Below are positions 24,547-33,091 of a stretch of DNA of 64,000 nucleotides, piece by piece (positions within the stretch are counted from its first letter, which is position 1; each line of letters starts with the position of its first letter). The stretch spans positions 46,893 to 110,892 of the forward strand of contig NZ_JAIVFS010000022.1 in NCBI RefSeq assembly GCF_020829645.1, written 5' to 3'. This DNA comes from Nostoc mirabile CHAB5784 (GTDB taxonomy: Bacteria; Cyanobacteriota; Cyanobacteriia; Cyanobacteriales; Nostocaceae). Under the pieces are notes generated by a model. That model ran no database searches, had not been told where the DNA came from, and saw nothing but the letters and a program-made list of their open reading frames with translations. The position numbers and the translations under genes were made by a program.

Positions 24547-26877
24547 CTACCTAGCAGTCTTTTTGATACCTTGCCAGCTTTCTCGCAGTCGCTTCAAGTT
24601 AGGAGCATGACCACCATAACGCCAACTAACATAAGCTTGGCTAATCTCATCTATTACCTCAGCAGTTGCCGGGGCATGATGCTGGTATGATCCTCTGGCA
24701 TACTCTAAAGGTGTTTGTGCTGGATGCTTACCTAAACCTTTTTGAGTTGTCCATTGCAGCATTTGTTGATAAAGGCTCTCCATTGCTGGCAATTTCTTTA
24801 ACCATCGACGATTGCGCCACTCTCGCCATTGTCCCCAACCCAGCCAACCAAAGAAAGCTGCTGTAGTTGCCAAGATTAAGCCAGTCAATACGCCAAACCA
24901 ACCTTGAGAGAATAAAGCTAAAAACCAAGCGATCGCTCTAATCACCCACTTAAATATTGTCTCAAATACATTATTCAACAAACCTGTCACTGGAGATGGT
25001 AGCCATCCAGCAACCCAATGCCACAACTGGCGCAACACACTAAAAGTCTGAGTATCTTCCACTGATGGAGGTATGAGGGGATGATTGGGAATCGGGTCAA
25101 AGGCAAACCAGCCATATTTAGGAAAATATACTTCCGTCATCGCATAAGCATCAGTATTACGGACAACATATAGCCCTGTAAAGGGATTAAATTCTCCTGC
25201 ACTAAACCCTGCTACCAACCGGGCTGGGATACCAATGGAACGTAGCATTACCGTGAGAACTGTTGAGAAGTGGTCTGGATAACCGCCTTTATATTTGAAT
25301 AAAAAAGCTTCTACTAAGTCATCTTTTTCTCCCAAATAAGGCAAATCTAAGGGATTTTGGGGAAGAGAGTAACGTTGTTTTAAATATTGAGCTAAGTAGA
25401 GAGCTTTTTCATAGGGTGAATCTAGACTTTTAGAAGACTTTGCAACTCGTTCTTGATTGTAGTTAGCAAGAATTTCTTCGGTACGTTGCCGGACTTTTTC
25501 GGCAATTTCGGGAGGAATTTGCAGATAATGCTGTTTAATATCTCGTGGATATTTAGTAGAAGCTTCACCTAATTTAGTGCGATCGCGGTATGGCACTTCA
25601 GAAATTACTGTGTAGGTGAGTCCTTCTGATAATTCCACAGGCGATCGCAATCCATTTTCTTTATCAACCGCGATCATTGGTGTTGGAAAGTAAATCTCTT
25701 TGGGATAAGCCATCGCCGGAATTAGGTTAGGCAAATCCGCCAACACTGTATAAGTTTGTACTATCTCTTGAGTTTTACCAGTAATCAGAGGTCGGTTTAA
25801 GAAGATTTGGTAAGACCAAGGCGATCGCTTGATGGTTGTAACATCTTCATTACGGGAAACTTCCCATCCCTTACCCGTATAACGGTCAAATCCTAGAACT
25901 CGCCAAAAACCCTCAGCTTGCGATCGCACCCGCATCACAACTTTCGGTTTCATCTCGCCCCGCAGATTTTGGTTAATTTGGCTATTAAAACCGTAATAAA
26001 AGTTATTATCTACTTTACCTGGTTGACCAGTTTGATTTTGTCCCGTACCACTGCCTTGATTATCACCTTTACCTTGGCGGACATAACCGGGATTAATGAT
26101 ACTACGTCCGGTGAAATTACCTTTTACTGGAATAGCAGAACTTACAGGAAAATTGCGTAATTGATAGCCAGGAAATCTGGGTAAAACAGCAAAAATTGCC
26201 AGTCCCAGACCGACAATTAAGAAAAAATTCAGAATTAAAAATTTAAAATTAAGAGTTGAGGAATTCTTCTGATTTAATTTTTCATTTTTTATTTTTAATG
26301 GCTGCAAACCCAAGCGTGAACGATAATCTAATACTAAAGTTGGGAGAGCGATCGCTAAAAATAACAGCAACACAGGTGCAAATGCTAAAGTCTGACTTAA
26401 CGTTGCCGCCACACCCAATAAAATCAGTCCTATAACAATCGAATAGCCCAAATTTTTCCGGCGGGGTGTATCAAAGCTATGCAACACCTGGAGTTGAATT
26501 AATAACTCCGCCAAACCCAACCGTGTATCATTCAACTCTCCCACTAACCGCCCAAAGAAAGCACCCAGTGCCACTAACATTCCGATAGCGATACAAAACT
26601 TAACTGCAACATTGCGATCGCGGCGACGATAGTAACTCCAAATCGCACCTAATACACTCAAGGGTAACGCCCAAAAACTGAATGAAGTTTCGGCAGCGAT
26701 ATCCGTCGCCACAATTCCCAAAACAACCAACGCTAGCACCAGCACCCGCAAGGAAATTGAATCTTCCACCTCTATCAAAGGCGATCGCTGCGGATTTTGC
26801 CGCCAGAAATTACCTACACGCCAAAACCGATTCATCCTGGATAAGTTAAGCATTTCGAGTCTAAGTGAAAATTCCAC
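24547..26877 (-). CDS. Membrane protein with DUF3488 and a catalytically degenerate transglutaminase-like domain
   Basis: 776 residues. The N-terminus has about seven membrane segments (residues 40-250). A periplasmic region with the transglutaminase core follows at about 470-600, then another membrane segment near 660-690 and a C-terminal DUF4129-like tail. This is the TgpA layout. The core aligns without gaps to the family pattern, but the catalytic Cys position reads Pro (GGYPDHFST, near 531) and the catalytic His position reads Tyr (TDAYAMTEVYF, near 577). Only the Asp (FAFDPIP) remains. It is therefore probably a binding or structural protein, not an enzyme. Start ATG 26877. The 3' end converges with the CHAT-TIR gene. 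Confidence 0.8.
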   Translation of the reverse strand: MEFSLRLEMLNLSRMNRFWRVGNFWRQNPQRSPLIEVEDSISLRVLVLALVVLGIVATDIAAETSFSFWALPLSVLGAIWSYYRRRDRNVAVKFCIAIGMLVALGAFFGRLVGELNDTRLGLAELLIQLQVLHSFDTPRRKNLGYSIVIGLILLGVAATLSQTLAFAPVLLLFLAIALPTLVLDYRSRLGLQPLKIKNEKLNQKNSSTLNFKFLILNFFLIVGLGLAIFAVLPRFPGYQLRNFPVSSAIPVKGNFTGRSIINPGYVRQGKGDNQGSGTGQNQTGQPGKVDNNFYYGFNSQINQNLRGEMKPKVVMRVRSQAEGFWRVLGFDRYTGKGWEVSRNEDVTTIKRSPWSYQIFLNRPLITGKTQEIVQTYTVLADLPNLIPAMAYPKEIYFPTPMIAVDKENGLRSPVELSEGLTYTVISEVPYRDRTKLGEASTKYPRDIKQHYLQIPPEIAEKVRQRTEEILANYNQERVAKSSKSLDSPYEKALYLAQYLKQRYSLPQNPLDLPYLGEKDDLVEAFLFKYKGGYPDHFSTVLTVMLRSIGIPARLVAGFSAGEFNPFTGLYVVRNTDAYAMTEVYFPKYGWFAFDPIPNHPLIPPSVEDTQTFSVLRQLWHWVAGWLPSPVTGLLNNVFETIFKWVIRAIAWFLALFSQGWFGVLTGLILATTAAFFGWLGWGQWREWRNRRWLKKLPAMESLYQQMLQWTTQKGLGKHPAQTPLEYARGSYQHHAPATAEVIDEISQAYVSWRYGGHAPNLKRLRESWQGIKKTAR

Positions 26878-27057
26878 GGAAACAATGCTGAGGACAAAAC
26901 TGTTCGCCCTACTTTAAAGTATTCCCCTTAGAAGAAGCTTTCTTATCCTGCCTTCACGCATCTATGAACGTTTAGCGCGTATTTTAAAAGTTAAAATCCA
27001 ATCCTGGCAGGAGTTTCAAATGTTAAAAAAATTGACTTTATAGCGTTTCCTAATTAC

Positions 27058-27190
27058 ATGAACCTATCCCACTATTCTCAAAATCCCTACTTCTTTTCGT
27101 AAAATGTGCTTGAAAACCTTAATTTTTCGTTTTCAGTTCTCAATAAGCTTAAGCTTTATAGCACAAATATTATTAGTGGGATAGGTTCAT
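27058..27190. repeat. 133-bp element with 17-bp inverted ends
   Basis: ATGAACCTATCCCACTA (27058-27074) and TAGTGGGATAGGTTCAT (27174-27190) are perfectly complementary. No target duplication was found. The interior is AT-rich and has no frame. Confidence 0.7.
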
Positions 27191-27203
27191 AAGATACCAT
27201 CAT

Positions 27204-27248
27204 AGCCCCCTCCTCGCTTGCGGGGAGGGGGTTGGGGGTGGGGTTCTT
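27204..27248 (-). repeat. C-rich palindromic repeat, copy 5
   Basis: CCCCCTCCTCGCTTGCGGGG, then AGGGGGTTGGGGGTGGGGTTCT, nearly identical to 10602-10645. Confidence 0.75.
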
Positions 27249-27633
27249 AGGATTTAATAAGTAATCAAGCAATGATATAACGTTACCGCGAACTGTAACG
27301 CCAAGCGTGAACATAATTTTGTATAAAAAAAGCAACACAACCTAATAAATTCGTTGTGAAAAATTGGTGGCTTGGTAAAATAAAGGCGAAATCAGCACAA
27401 CACAACAAACTAACTCGTTCCCCAGGCTTTACTAATAACCCAGTAGACTGACGAGTACCTACAAAAAATCAATTATGGGGTGGAGGCTGACTCTACACCC
27501 ACTGGTTAACTGTAACCACGCTTTACGTATAAGTAAGCACCCTGTTGCTAGTAGTATCTAGAGACAGAAAAAGCCCCAAGGCAATAGTTACCTTAAGATA
27601 TTCGGCATTACGTACTAGCGGTGGCAATTAAGG

Positions 27634-28608
27634 TTACACAGTGGGATTAATGACAAACAAAAGCGGCTGTTCGTCTATTTCTGGAAACTCAACTTCCAGA
27701 GTATAAGTTGGGTTAAGTTGCTCGCAACCTAACTCTACACTTAAGTATCCCGGAGTCGAAGATGTTGCCATTGCTAAAGTTCCACTTCCGCGAAGTGTCA
27801 AAGTTCCTTTAACGGGTAACTCAGCCTGAACAAGTAACTTCGTAATACCTACAGACTGATACTCTACTCTGATGTTCAAATTACCAACAGTGGTTAGCCA
27901 TTGTCTTTCTACCACTGGACTAGTTGCTGAAAGTGGTAGAGTCAGATTTTCCAGCAGTTGTTTAGCCGCCAGCAATGACAAAGCCATTTGTTGACGCGGT
28001 TGTAAATCTGAATAATCGCTCTGAATATTGGGCATTGTATCCAGAGTACTTACAGACCGATAGGTGCTTCTTAGCACCAATCCTGCAATATCGTTTAGTG
28101 CTTGAGACTCGTTGGGAAAAAAGTTCTCCACCACTTGAACTAATTTTGCTCCCAGAGGCATTGAAGATGTCACCAACGCCTGACATTGTTCCAGCAATTG
28201 CTGGAAAACTCTCTCTGGTAAGGGACGCGGCAGGTTCAGCTTCGACTGTTGTACCATCCACCCCCAGGTAGGAACGAGCGTCATTGACGGCTCATCAACA
28301 AAATCGGGATAGTCGATTAATTGTGTTTCCCAAGGAAATAAAGGTGGGTGGTCTTGGGCTTCGATTTGTAAGCGATGCTTAAGGACGGATTGGAAACGAT
28401 CTAGCACAGTAGGAATTTCTCCCAATTGAAAGGTCTGGGGCGTTCCTCCCAATTTTGGCTCACTGCTTTTTGAAGCAGTGGCTTCATTGTAGAGGTTTTT
28501 TACCCCGTCATTTTCCTTACATTCTACAGATTGGTCGTTATTTTTGACATCATCTGTCAATAACCAACCGAGACACTGAGATTGTAAGGATTCTGAGTCA
28601 CTATTCAT
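27634..28608 (-). CDS. PatU/PatU3-like heterocyst-pattern protein
   Basis: 324 residues from ATG 28608, which overlaps the hetZ stop by 8 bp, so the two are translationally coupled. The C-terminal two-thirds (YRSVSTLDTMPNIQSDYSDL, QPRQQMALSLLAAKQLLENL, SPVVERQWLTTVGNLNIRVE, LEVEFPEIDEQPLLFVINP) resembles PatU3, the product encoded after hetZ in Anabaena, where hetZ-patU5-patU3 control heterocyst formation and spacing. The N-terminal 70 residues are variable. In other Nostoc strains patU is one longer gene; here only the PatU3-like part is evident and no patU5 lies between. The assignment rests on position and remembered motifs, so it is moderate. Confidence 0.6.
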   Translation of the reverse strand: MNSDSESLQSQCLGWLLTDDVKNNDQSVECKENDGVKNLYNEATASKSSEPKLGGTPQTFQLGEIPTVLDRFQSVLKHRLQIEAQDHPPLFPWETQLIDYPDFVDEPSMTLVPTWGWMVQQSKLNLPRPLPERVFQQLLEQCQALVTSSMPLGAKLVQVVENFFPNESQALNDIAGLVLRSTYRSVSTLDTMPNIQSDYSDLQPRQQMALSLLAAKQLLENLTLPLSATSPVVERQWLTTVGNLNIRVEYQSVGITKLLVQAELPVKGTLTLRGSGTLAMATSSTPGYLSVELGCEQLNPTYTLEVEFPEIDEQPLLFVINPTV

Positions 28609-29806
28609 GAGTAGATGCACCTGATCCGGACACTAATGAGTTACGAATTTCCCAAGCTTGCTCAAGAATCTTAAACCATCGTTTTTGAAGTTGTGCCATT
28701 GACAGCCCTAAAGTTTTTGCGATTTTTTCATCGGGTTGTCCTTGTTGCTTCAACTCTAGTAAAGACCGTTGCTTATTGTCCAGTTGTGCTGTGTATACTT
28801 GCCATTGCTGGGGAGTTAAGCCCAAATTGGTGTGCAAAGAAGCTTCCAGCCATTCGTGAACTAATTCCCAACGATGTAACAAGGCAAACCGAATCAAATG
28901 ATACTTGAAGCGCTGCTGTAAGTAATCTCTCTGACGAGGGGTTAAACCTAAAATCGACTCAATTTCTTGTGCTGATAAATCCTGGAGGCGGAGGGAAAAG
29001 TAATCAGCACAGTCAGATTGTTGCCGTTCTTCGAGATAATTCATTAATTCTGTAACCACAACGGAACGCAAAGTATCTTCTTCGGGTTCAGGTTCGGCTT
29101 GCGTTGCCATTGTGGAGCGTAATTGATGCACTGCTGGTTCTTCCCAACAACCATCGGCTTCACTATTGCTGCCTTCTGCGGCTTGTTCTATATCTACACT
29201 GGTTTCTGGGGGCTGCTGTTGAGAAAAAGTTTGCGCCCGCAAAATAATTAGCTGCTGCTGACGGCCTGGTAAGGGAATGCGTCGCTTGCCGTAGCGCTCG
29301 GTAAATGCCATGTACTCGGACAATTCTAGAAGCGTCTGAGGCCGATAAGTAGCACCAAGTTGATTTTCTCGTCGGAAAGCGTTTAATGCCTCTAGATAAA
29401 AACTCTGTAAAAAATCTTCAATTATAGTCAGTCGCCCTTGATAACTCAATTGCTTCTGAGGCGGATTAATGTATCGATAAATAATTGCACTCAGAGTACT
29501 GTGTAATTCTACCCTGCCCCGATTTGAACCCAACTGATAGTACCTGAGACATTGTTGTAGCCGATGCCGAGCTAGGGTCATCGCCGAGCTTTCTACAGAC
29601 CCAGAAGCTTGAATACGTTTGCTTTCATGGCAAATCCGATATACTTCGGTGGTAATACGTCTTGCTACATCGTGGCAATTCTGCTCCGAAGCTTTGGTTG
29701 ATTGTTGAAACTCCCTGGACAGGAGTTGAAAGATCACCTCCACGCCTTTAGAATTTTCTCCCAGAATATTTACAGATGGAATAGTTGCGGTTGCGGCTGA
29801 ATTCAT
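28601..29806 (-). CDS. hetZ: HetZ, heterocyst differentiation protein
   Basis: 401 residues from ATG 29806, the length known for HetZ of Anabaena; a TTG at 29821 would add five. HetZ acts early in heterocyst differentiation downstream of HetR. The protein is rich in helices. SGSVESSAMTLARHRLQQCL, RYINPPQKQLSYQGRLTIIE and AFTERYGKRRIPLPGRQQQL are conserved-looking blocks, and the C-terminus (LTPRQRDYLQQRFKYHLIRF, KIAKTLGLSMAQLQKRW) looks like a sigma-type helix-turn-helix for DNA binding. The next gene overlaps by 8 bp. The same order (amidases, murI, sds, hetZ, patU) upstream supports the call. GTATTTAAATAC at about 29833-29844 is a perfect palindrome in its leader. Confidence 0.78.
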   Translation of the reverse strand: MNSAATATIPSVNILGENSKGVEVIFQLLSREFQQSTKASEQNCHDVARRITTEVYRICHESKRIQASGSVESSAMTLARHRLQQCLRYYQLGSNRGRVELHSTLSAIIYRYINPPQKQLSYQGRLTIIEDFLQSFYLEALNAFRRENQLGATYRPQTLLELSEYMAFTERYGKRRIPLPGRQQQLIILRAQTFSQQQPPETSVDIEQAAEGSNSEADGCWEEPAVHQLRSTMATQAEPEPEEDTLRSVVVTELMNYLEERQQSDCADYFSLRLQDLSAQEIESILGLTPRQRDYLQQRFKYHLIRFALLHRWELVHEWLEASLHTNLGLTPQQWQVYTAQLDNKQRSLLELKQQGQPDEKIAKTLGLSMAQLQKRWFKILEQAWEIRNSLVSGSGASTHE

Positions 29807-30010
29807 AGTCTCAGTTTTCAAAAGACCCTAAGTATTTAAATACAACCTGTACGACTGTGGGTATTGGCTTTTTTGATTTTACGTATAAGCTAAACGCAGA
29901 CCAATCCTACATTCAGAATGTGGCTGATTTTATTATTCCCAACTTCGATGGGATTGTTCACACTTTGATAGATGTTATTGCCATTACCCAGGAGCCGTAT
30001 ACAAGTCATT

Positions 30011-30484
30011 ATGGATTTAGAAGCACAAATTCAATTGCTGATTAACAATGCACCCCGCGATGGTATGACACCAAATCTGATTGCAGCAATTGCTCCTGCC
30101 CTTAGAGCGATCGCTCAAAAATTACGTTACTCCCAATACTATATTCTCCAAAATTCGGAAGAAAGCTGGGTTTTAACTACATTGAGCAATCTTACTAATC
30201 CAGGATTGGAAAAGCGTGTTGTTTACGCTTTCCCTACCATACAGGATGTCTCTCTAATTTCCCCTGCTGGGCTTGACCCTCAAATGCTAGCTAAAATTAT
30301 CCCTGTCACCCATATTTTGTTCCAATTGGTGGCATTAGAACCCGTAGATAGCATCATTTTTTTGGAGACGCCGGGTAAGACCACTCATACCGTTGAAGTT
30401 AGACGAACTGATCTAGAAAAACTCATGCAGAAACAGCTACGACAACAGCGATCGCCTAAACAGATACCCCCTGATATTGCATAG
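30011..30484 (+). CDS. Conserved-looking cyanobacterial protein, divergent from hetZ
   Basis: 157 residues from ATG 30011 (MDLEAQIQLLINNAPRDGMT). A start at 29972 would add 13 residues without support. The sequence is that of a soluble alpha/beta protein (LRYSQYYILQNSEESWVLTT, VVYAFPTIQDVSLI, DSIIFLETPGKTTHTVEV). No domain recognised. It is transcribed away from hetZ and ends 8 bp before a strong hairpin terminator. Its promoter must lie in the 200 bp shared with hetZ. Confidence 0.65.
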   Translation: MDLEAQIQLLINNAPRDGMTPNLIAAIAPALRAIAQKLRYSQYYILQNSEESWVLTTLSNLTNPGLEKRVVYAFPTIQDVSLISPAGLDPQMLAKIIPVTHILFQLVALEPVDSIIFLETPGKTTHTVEVRRTDLEKLMQKQLRQQRSPKQIPPDIA

Positions 30485-30491
30485 AAAAAAC

Positions 30492-30536
30492 TTGGATGTG
30501 GGATTTTTTAGATACAATCCCACATCCAAAATTTTA
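30492..30536 (+). terminator. Rho-independent terminator
   Basis: TTGGATGTGGGATT (30492-30505) and AATCCCACATCCAA (30516-30529) form a perfect 14-bp stem with a 10-nt T-rich loop, followed by AATTTT. It begins 8 bp after the stop of the gene ending at 30484. Confidence 0.85.
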
Positions 30537-30786
30537 AATCTCAAATTTGTTTGAAAAAGTTTTTGATGAAAATAAATTAATGCCAGTTACTAACCTTCTA
30601 GTTCTTTAAAGAACCAAGCGATCGCTTAATTTTCCGCCTAATCTAAAATTGGTTAACAAACAGTTTTCAGTGAACATTTTTCCAAATTTAGCTGACCATT
30701 AAGCAAAATTTCCCCACCTAAGAACAGGTGGAAGGCTTCGCTTGGGGTCTAAAGTCCCCTAAAGTACCTGTTAACTGGTAAATGAT

Positions 30787-31758
30787 TTAATAAAGGCGGC
30801 TCAGTGTGTACTCAGCTATGTTAATCAATGCCTGGTGGGATTCTGAGGGTGGGAGAACTTCAAGATGTTCAATTGCTAACTTAGCATGGTGAGCAGCTAA
30901 CTCTCGCGCCTGCTGTATGCCTTGACTATCTTGAATTAGTGCTAGTGCTTGCTCTAAATCCCCTTCTTGAGCAAACTCTCGCTCAATCAGCACTTCTAAG
31001 GATGGTTTTTGGGCTAAAGCAAATAAAACAGGTGCAGTCAGATTACCACTTTTAAGATCCGACCCCACTGGTTTACCCAAGGTATCTGTTGTACTGGTGA
31101 AATCTAGAATGTCGTCAACAATTTGAAATGCTATACCAAAATGACGACCGTAGCTATATAGATGCTCAACAGTTTCTCGCGAAACTTGACTGAGTAACCC
31201 AGCAGCTTTAGAACTGTTGGCGATTAACGAAGCTGTTTTGTAATAACTCTTCTGGAGGTAAGTTTCAATAGAGATACCAGCATCAAAACGATTCAGTCCC
31301 TGCTGGATCTCCCCAGTAGCCAGATCCATAATGACTTCTGAGAGGAGTTTCACCACCTCCAAATTGTCCAAGTTTGCTAAATACCAGGACGATTGGGCAA
31401 AAAGAAAATCTCCTGCTAATATGGCAATGCGATTACCGAACAAACTATGAACGGTAGGAACGCCTCGCCGCACGTCTGATTCATCAACCACATCGTCATG
31501 TACCAAGCTAGCTGTGTGAATCATTTCTGTAATCTCAGCTAGGCGGCGATGACGCGGTGTAATGTCTTGATCTAACATTGTTGCCCGCGATATTAGCAGG
31601 ACAATTGCTGGTCTGATACGCTTTCCCCCAGCACCGAATAAATGTTCGGCTGCTGCAAACAGAATGGGGTGGCGATTTCCAACTAGCTGTTTTAGGTTAT
31701 CTGCTAGTAGTCGCAGGTCTGCTTCCACAGGGGTAAACAGGGAGGTGGCTGGGGTCAT
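30787..31758 (-). CDS. sds: Solanesyl diphosphate synthase (polyprenyl synthetase)
   Basis: Long-chain trans-prenyltransferase, 323 residues, making the C45 side chain of plastoquinone. Both Asp-rich motifs are present: LVHDDVVDESDVRRG (first) and FQIVDDILDFTSTTD with GKPVGSDLKSGNLTAPVLF (second). GAGGKRIRPAIVLL is the first substrate-binding segment, and the residues before the first Asp motif are small, as expected for long products. It lies on the same strand as murI upstream, separated by 1.3 kb of repeats and a small opposite-strand frame. ubiD elsewhere in the window belongs to the same pathway. Start ATG 31758. Confidence 0.92.
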   Translation of the reverse strand: MTPATSLFTPVEADLRLLADNLKQLVGNRHPILFAAAEHLFGAGGKRIRPAIVLLISRATMLDQDITPRHRRLAEITEMIHTASLVHDDVVDESDVRRGVPTVHSLFGNRIAILAGDFLFAQSSWYLANLDNLEVVKLLSEVIMDLATGEIQQGLNRFDAGISIETYLQKSYYKTASLIANSSKAAGLLSQVSRETVEHLYSYGRHFGIAFQIVDDILDFTSTTDTLGKPVGSDLKSGNLTAPVLFALAQKPSLEVLIEREFAQEGDLEQALALIQDSQGIQQARELAAHHAKLAIEHLEVLPPSESHQALINIAEYTLSRLY

Positions 31759-32841
31759 GGATGGGCGGACTCTGACTTAGGTTACGAAAGTTTACATATC
31801 CTACACTCATTTTAAGATAACCCTGTGCCGGCGCAAAGTTTTCATAAGGTAATCCCATTTTCATGAGTCTATCGGAGATAATTAAAGTTACTGATGTGTT
31901 TGTCAATAGATAATTATACTTAATTGCTGGTAACTCATGTTTTAAGTTACTTTAAAACCTGAGTTATAAGTATATGACAATGAATCTCAGATAAAATTAT
32001 ATTAAGTAGTTTCCTGTACACGTTTCCCGCCACAGTTCCAAGGATAATTTAAGCAATATTGCCTATTGACATAATAGATGTGATTTAAATAGGTCGCCAA
32101 CGAGTAAGACTAAATTTCTTCAGGACTGGAGTGTAGCCAATACTGCTCGGGTTTTGGTGCATAGTCATTGAAGATCCCCCTTAGTCCCCCTTAAAAAGGG
32201 GGAAAATAAGCCCCCCAATTTATCGGGGGGTTGGGGGGATCGACTCTTAACCGAGCAGTATTGGGAGTGTAGCTATTCAAAAAATTTGAAATTTAGTAGT
32301 CGAGTAAGCTCAAAATTTCAGGTCGTTGTGTTACGCTAAAATATAGGAATTTTAAATTTTTCAGATATTTACACCCCAAAAGTAAGTCACCTAGTAGTTG
32401 ATTTTACTGGATCGGTGATGTAAGTCTCAAATAATTAGTCGTAGCTTAAAATTAAGGAAATAATTCCTTTTATTTTTCCTACGATCCGCGAAACTGCTGG
32501 TTTGGAGCTATGCGATATCCCTATGGGAAGCCGCTACACGTCTTCAGCGCACGTTGAGCGCAAGCATTGCTCCTTTCACAGCAATGTGAGCCAAAATAAA
32601 GCAGATCAAGTAGACCGCAAAGAATCATAGTTTTAGATTGCCTTTTAGCAACCTAACTGCTGTGGGATCTATGGTCTGCAAGAAGTGGTATTAGACAATA
32701 AATTATTTGTCTGTAGAGAGTTTTATATCTATAGGTAATTTTACCATAGGAAACTACAGCCATCAAGAAAGTACTTGCTTGGCTGAGGTTCTACTAATTT
32801 TATGGAATTTTATATTCGTTTAGAAAAGTGCTAGTAGAACA
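31759..32841. other. 1.1-kb region with a TIR element
   Basis: Contains the element 32138-32263 with its 10-bp target duplication, and a block at about 32510-32600 (GATATCCCTATGGGAAGCCG and AGCGCAAGCATTGCTCC) of the dispersed Nostoc type. No gene is supported. Confidence 0.55.
32138..32263. mobile_element. 126-bp MITE-like element with 13-bp ends and 10-bp target duplication
   Basis: Ends CAATACTGCTCGG (32138-32150) and CCGAGCAGTATTG (32251-32263) are perfect inverted repeats. GGAGTGTAGC is directly repeated immediately outside (32128-32137 and 32264-32273). The cargo is a pair of stems, CCCCCTTAAAAAGGGGG and CCCCCCAATTTATCGGGGGG, related to the cargo of the differently ended element 5650-5762. 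Non-coding. Confidence 0.8.
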
Positions 32842-33039
32842 ATGATTTACGGAAGTATACCTATGATGATTTTTATTTTAGCGTCTGGATATTTGTTCAC
32901 AGTCTACCTGTTATTAGCACTAGCGAAGCGAACGGGTACAAAGACTGTTCCGACAAGTTTCCCTTCATCTACCGAAGGAAAACACAAGCAGGAGATATCA
33001 GTAAGGGCAAAGGTGACTGAAGCAGTCAATAGTCAATAG
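32842..33039 (+). CDS. Small single-span membrane protein
   Basis: 65 residues with an N-terminal hydrophobic span (MIYGSIPMMIFILASGYLFT then VYLLLALAKR) and a polar tail. There is no recognised family. The tail and stop (VNSQ and TAG) are encoded by an AGTCAAT heptamer repeat, so the native C-terminus may have been altered. It lies on the opposite strand to murI and sds, between them. A plausible real gene, but unproven. Confidence 0.42.
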   Translation: MIYGSIPMMIFILASGYLFTVYLLLALAKRTGTKTVPTSFPSSTEGKHKQEISVRAKVTEAVNSQ

Positions 33040-33076
33040 GCATTGGGCATTGGCAAATGACCAATGACCAATGACT
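33024..33076 (+). repeat. Heptamer arrays (AGTCAAT)n and (AATGACC)n
   Basis: Two AGTCAAT units (33024-33037) containing the stop of the small membrane-protein gene, then after a short spacer two AATGACC units and a variant (33056-33076). STRR-like. Confidence 0.65.
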
Positions 33077-33091
33077 AAGGACAAATTAGCT

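Larger units (their letters stand above)
26878..27633. other. 0.75-kb intergenic region with two repeats
   Basis: Holds an inverted-repeat element (27058-27190) directly followed by a C-rich palindromic repeat (27204-27248). The DNA from 27300 to 27630 has no gene I can support. A possible minus-strand terminator for the patU-like gene is AAGGTAACTATTGCCTT followed by GGGGCTTTTT around 27565-27597, but its stem is only 4 bp. Confidence 0.5.

Noticed and set aside
24295..24690. 131-residue plus-strand frame after the CHAT-TIR gene
   Set aside because: It overlaps the 3' end of the transglutaminase-fold gene on the other strand and shows no protein-like features. Its first part is a dispersed repeat.
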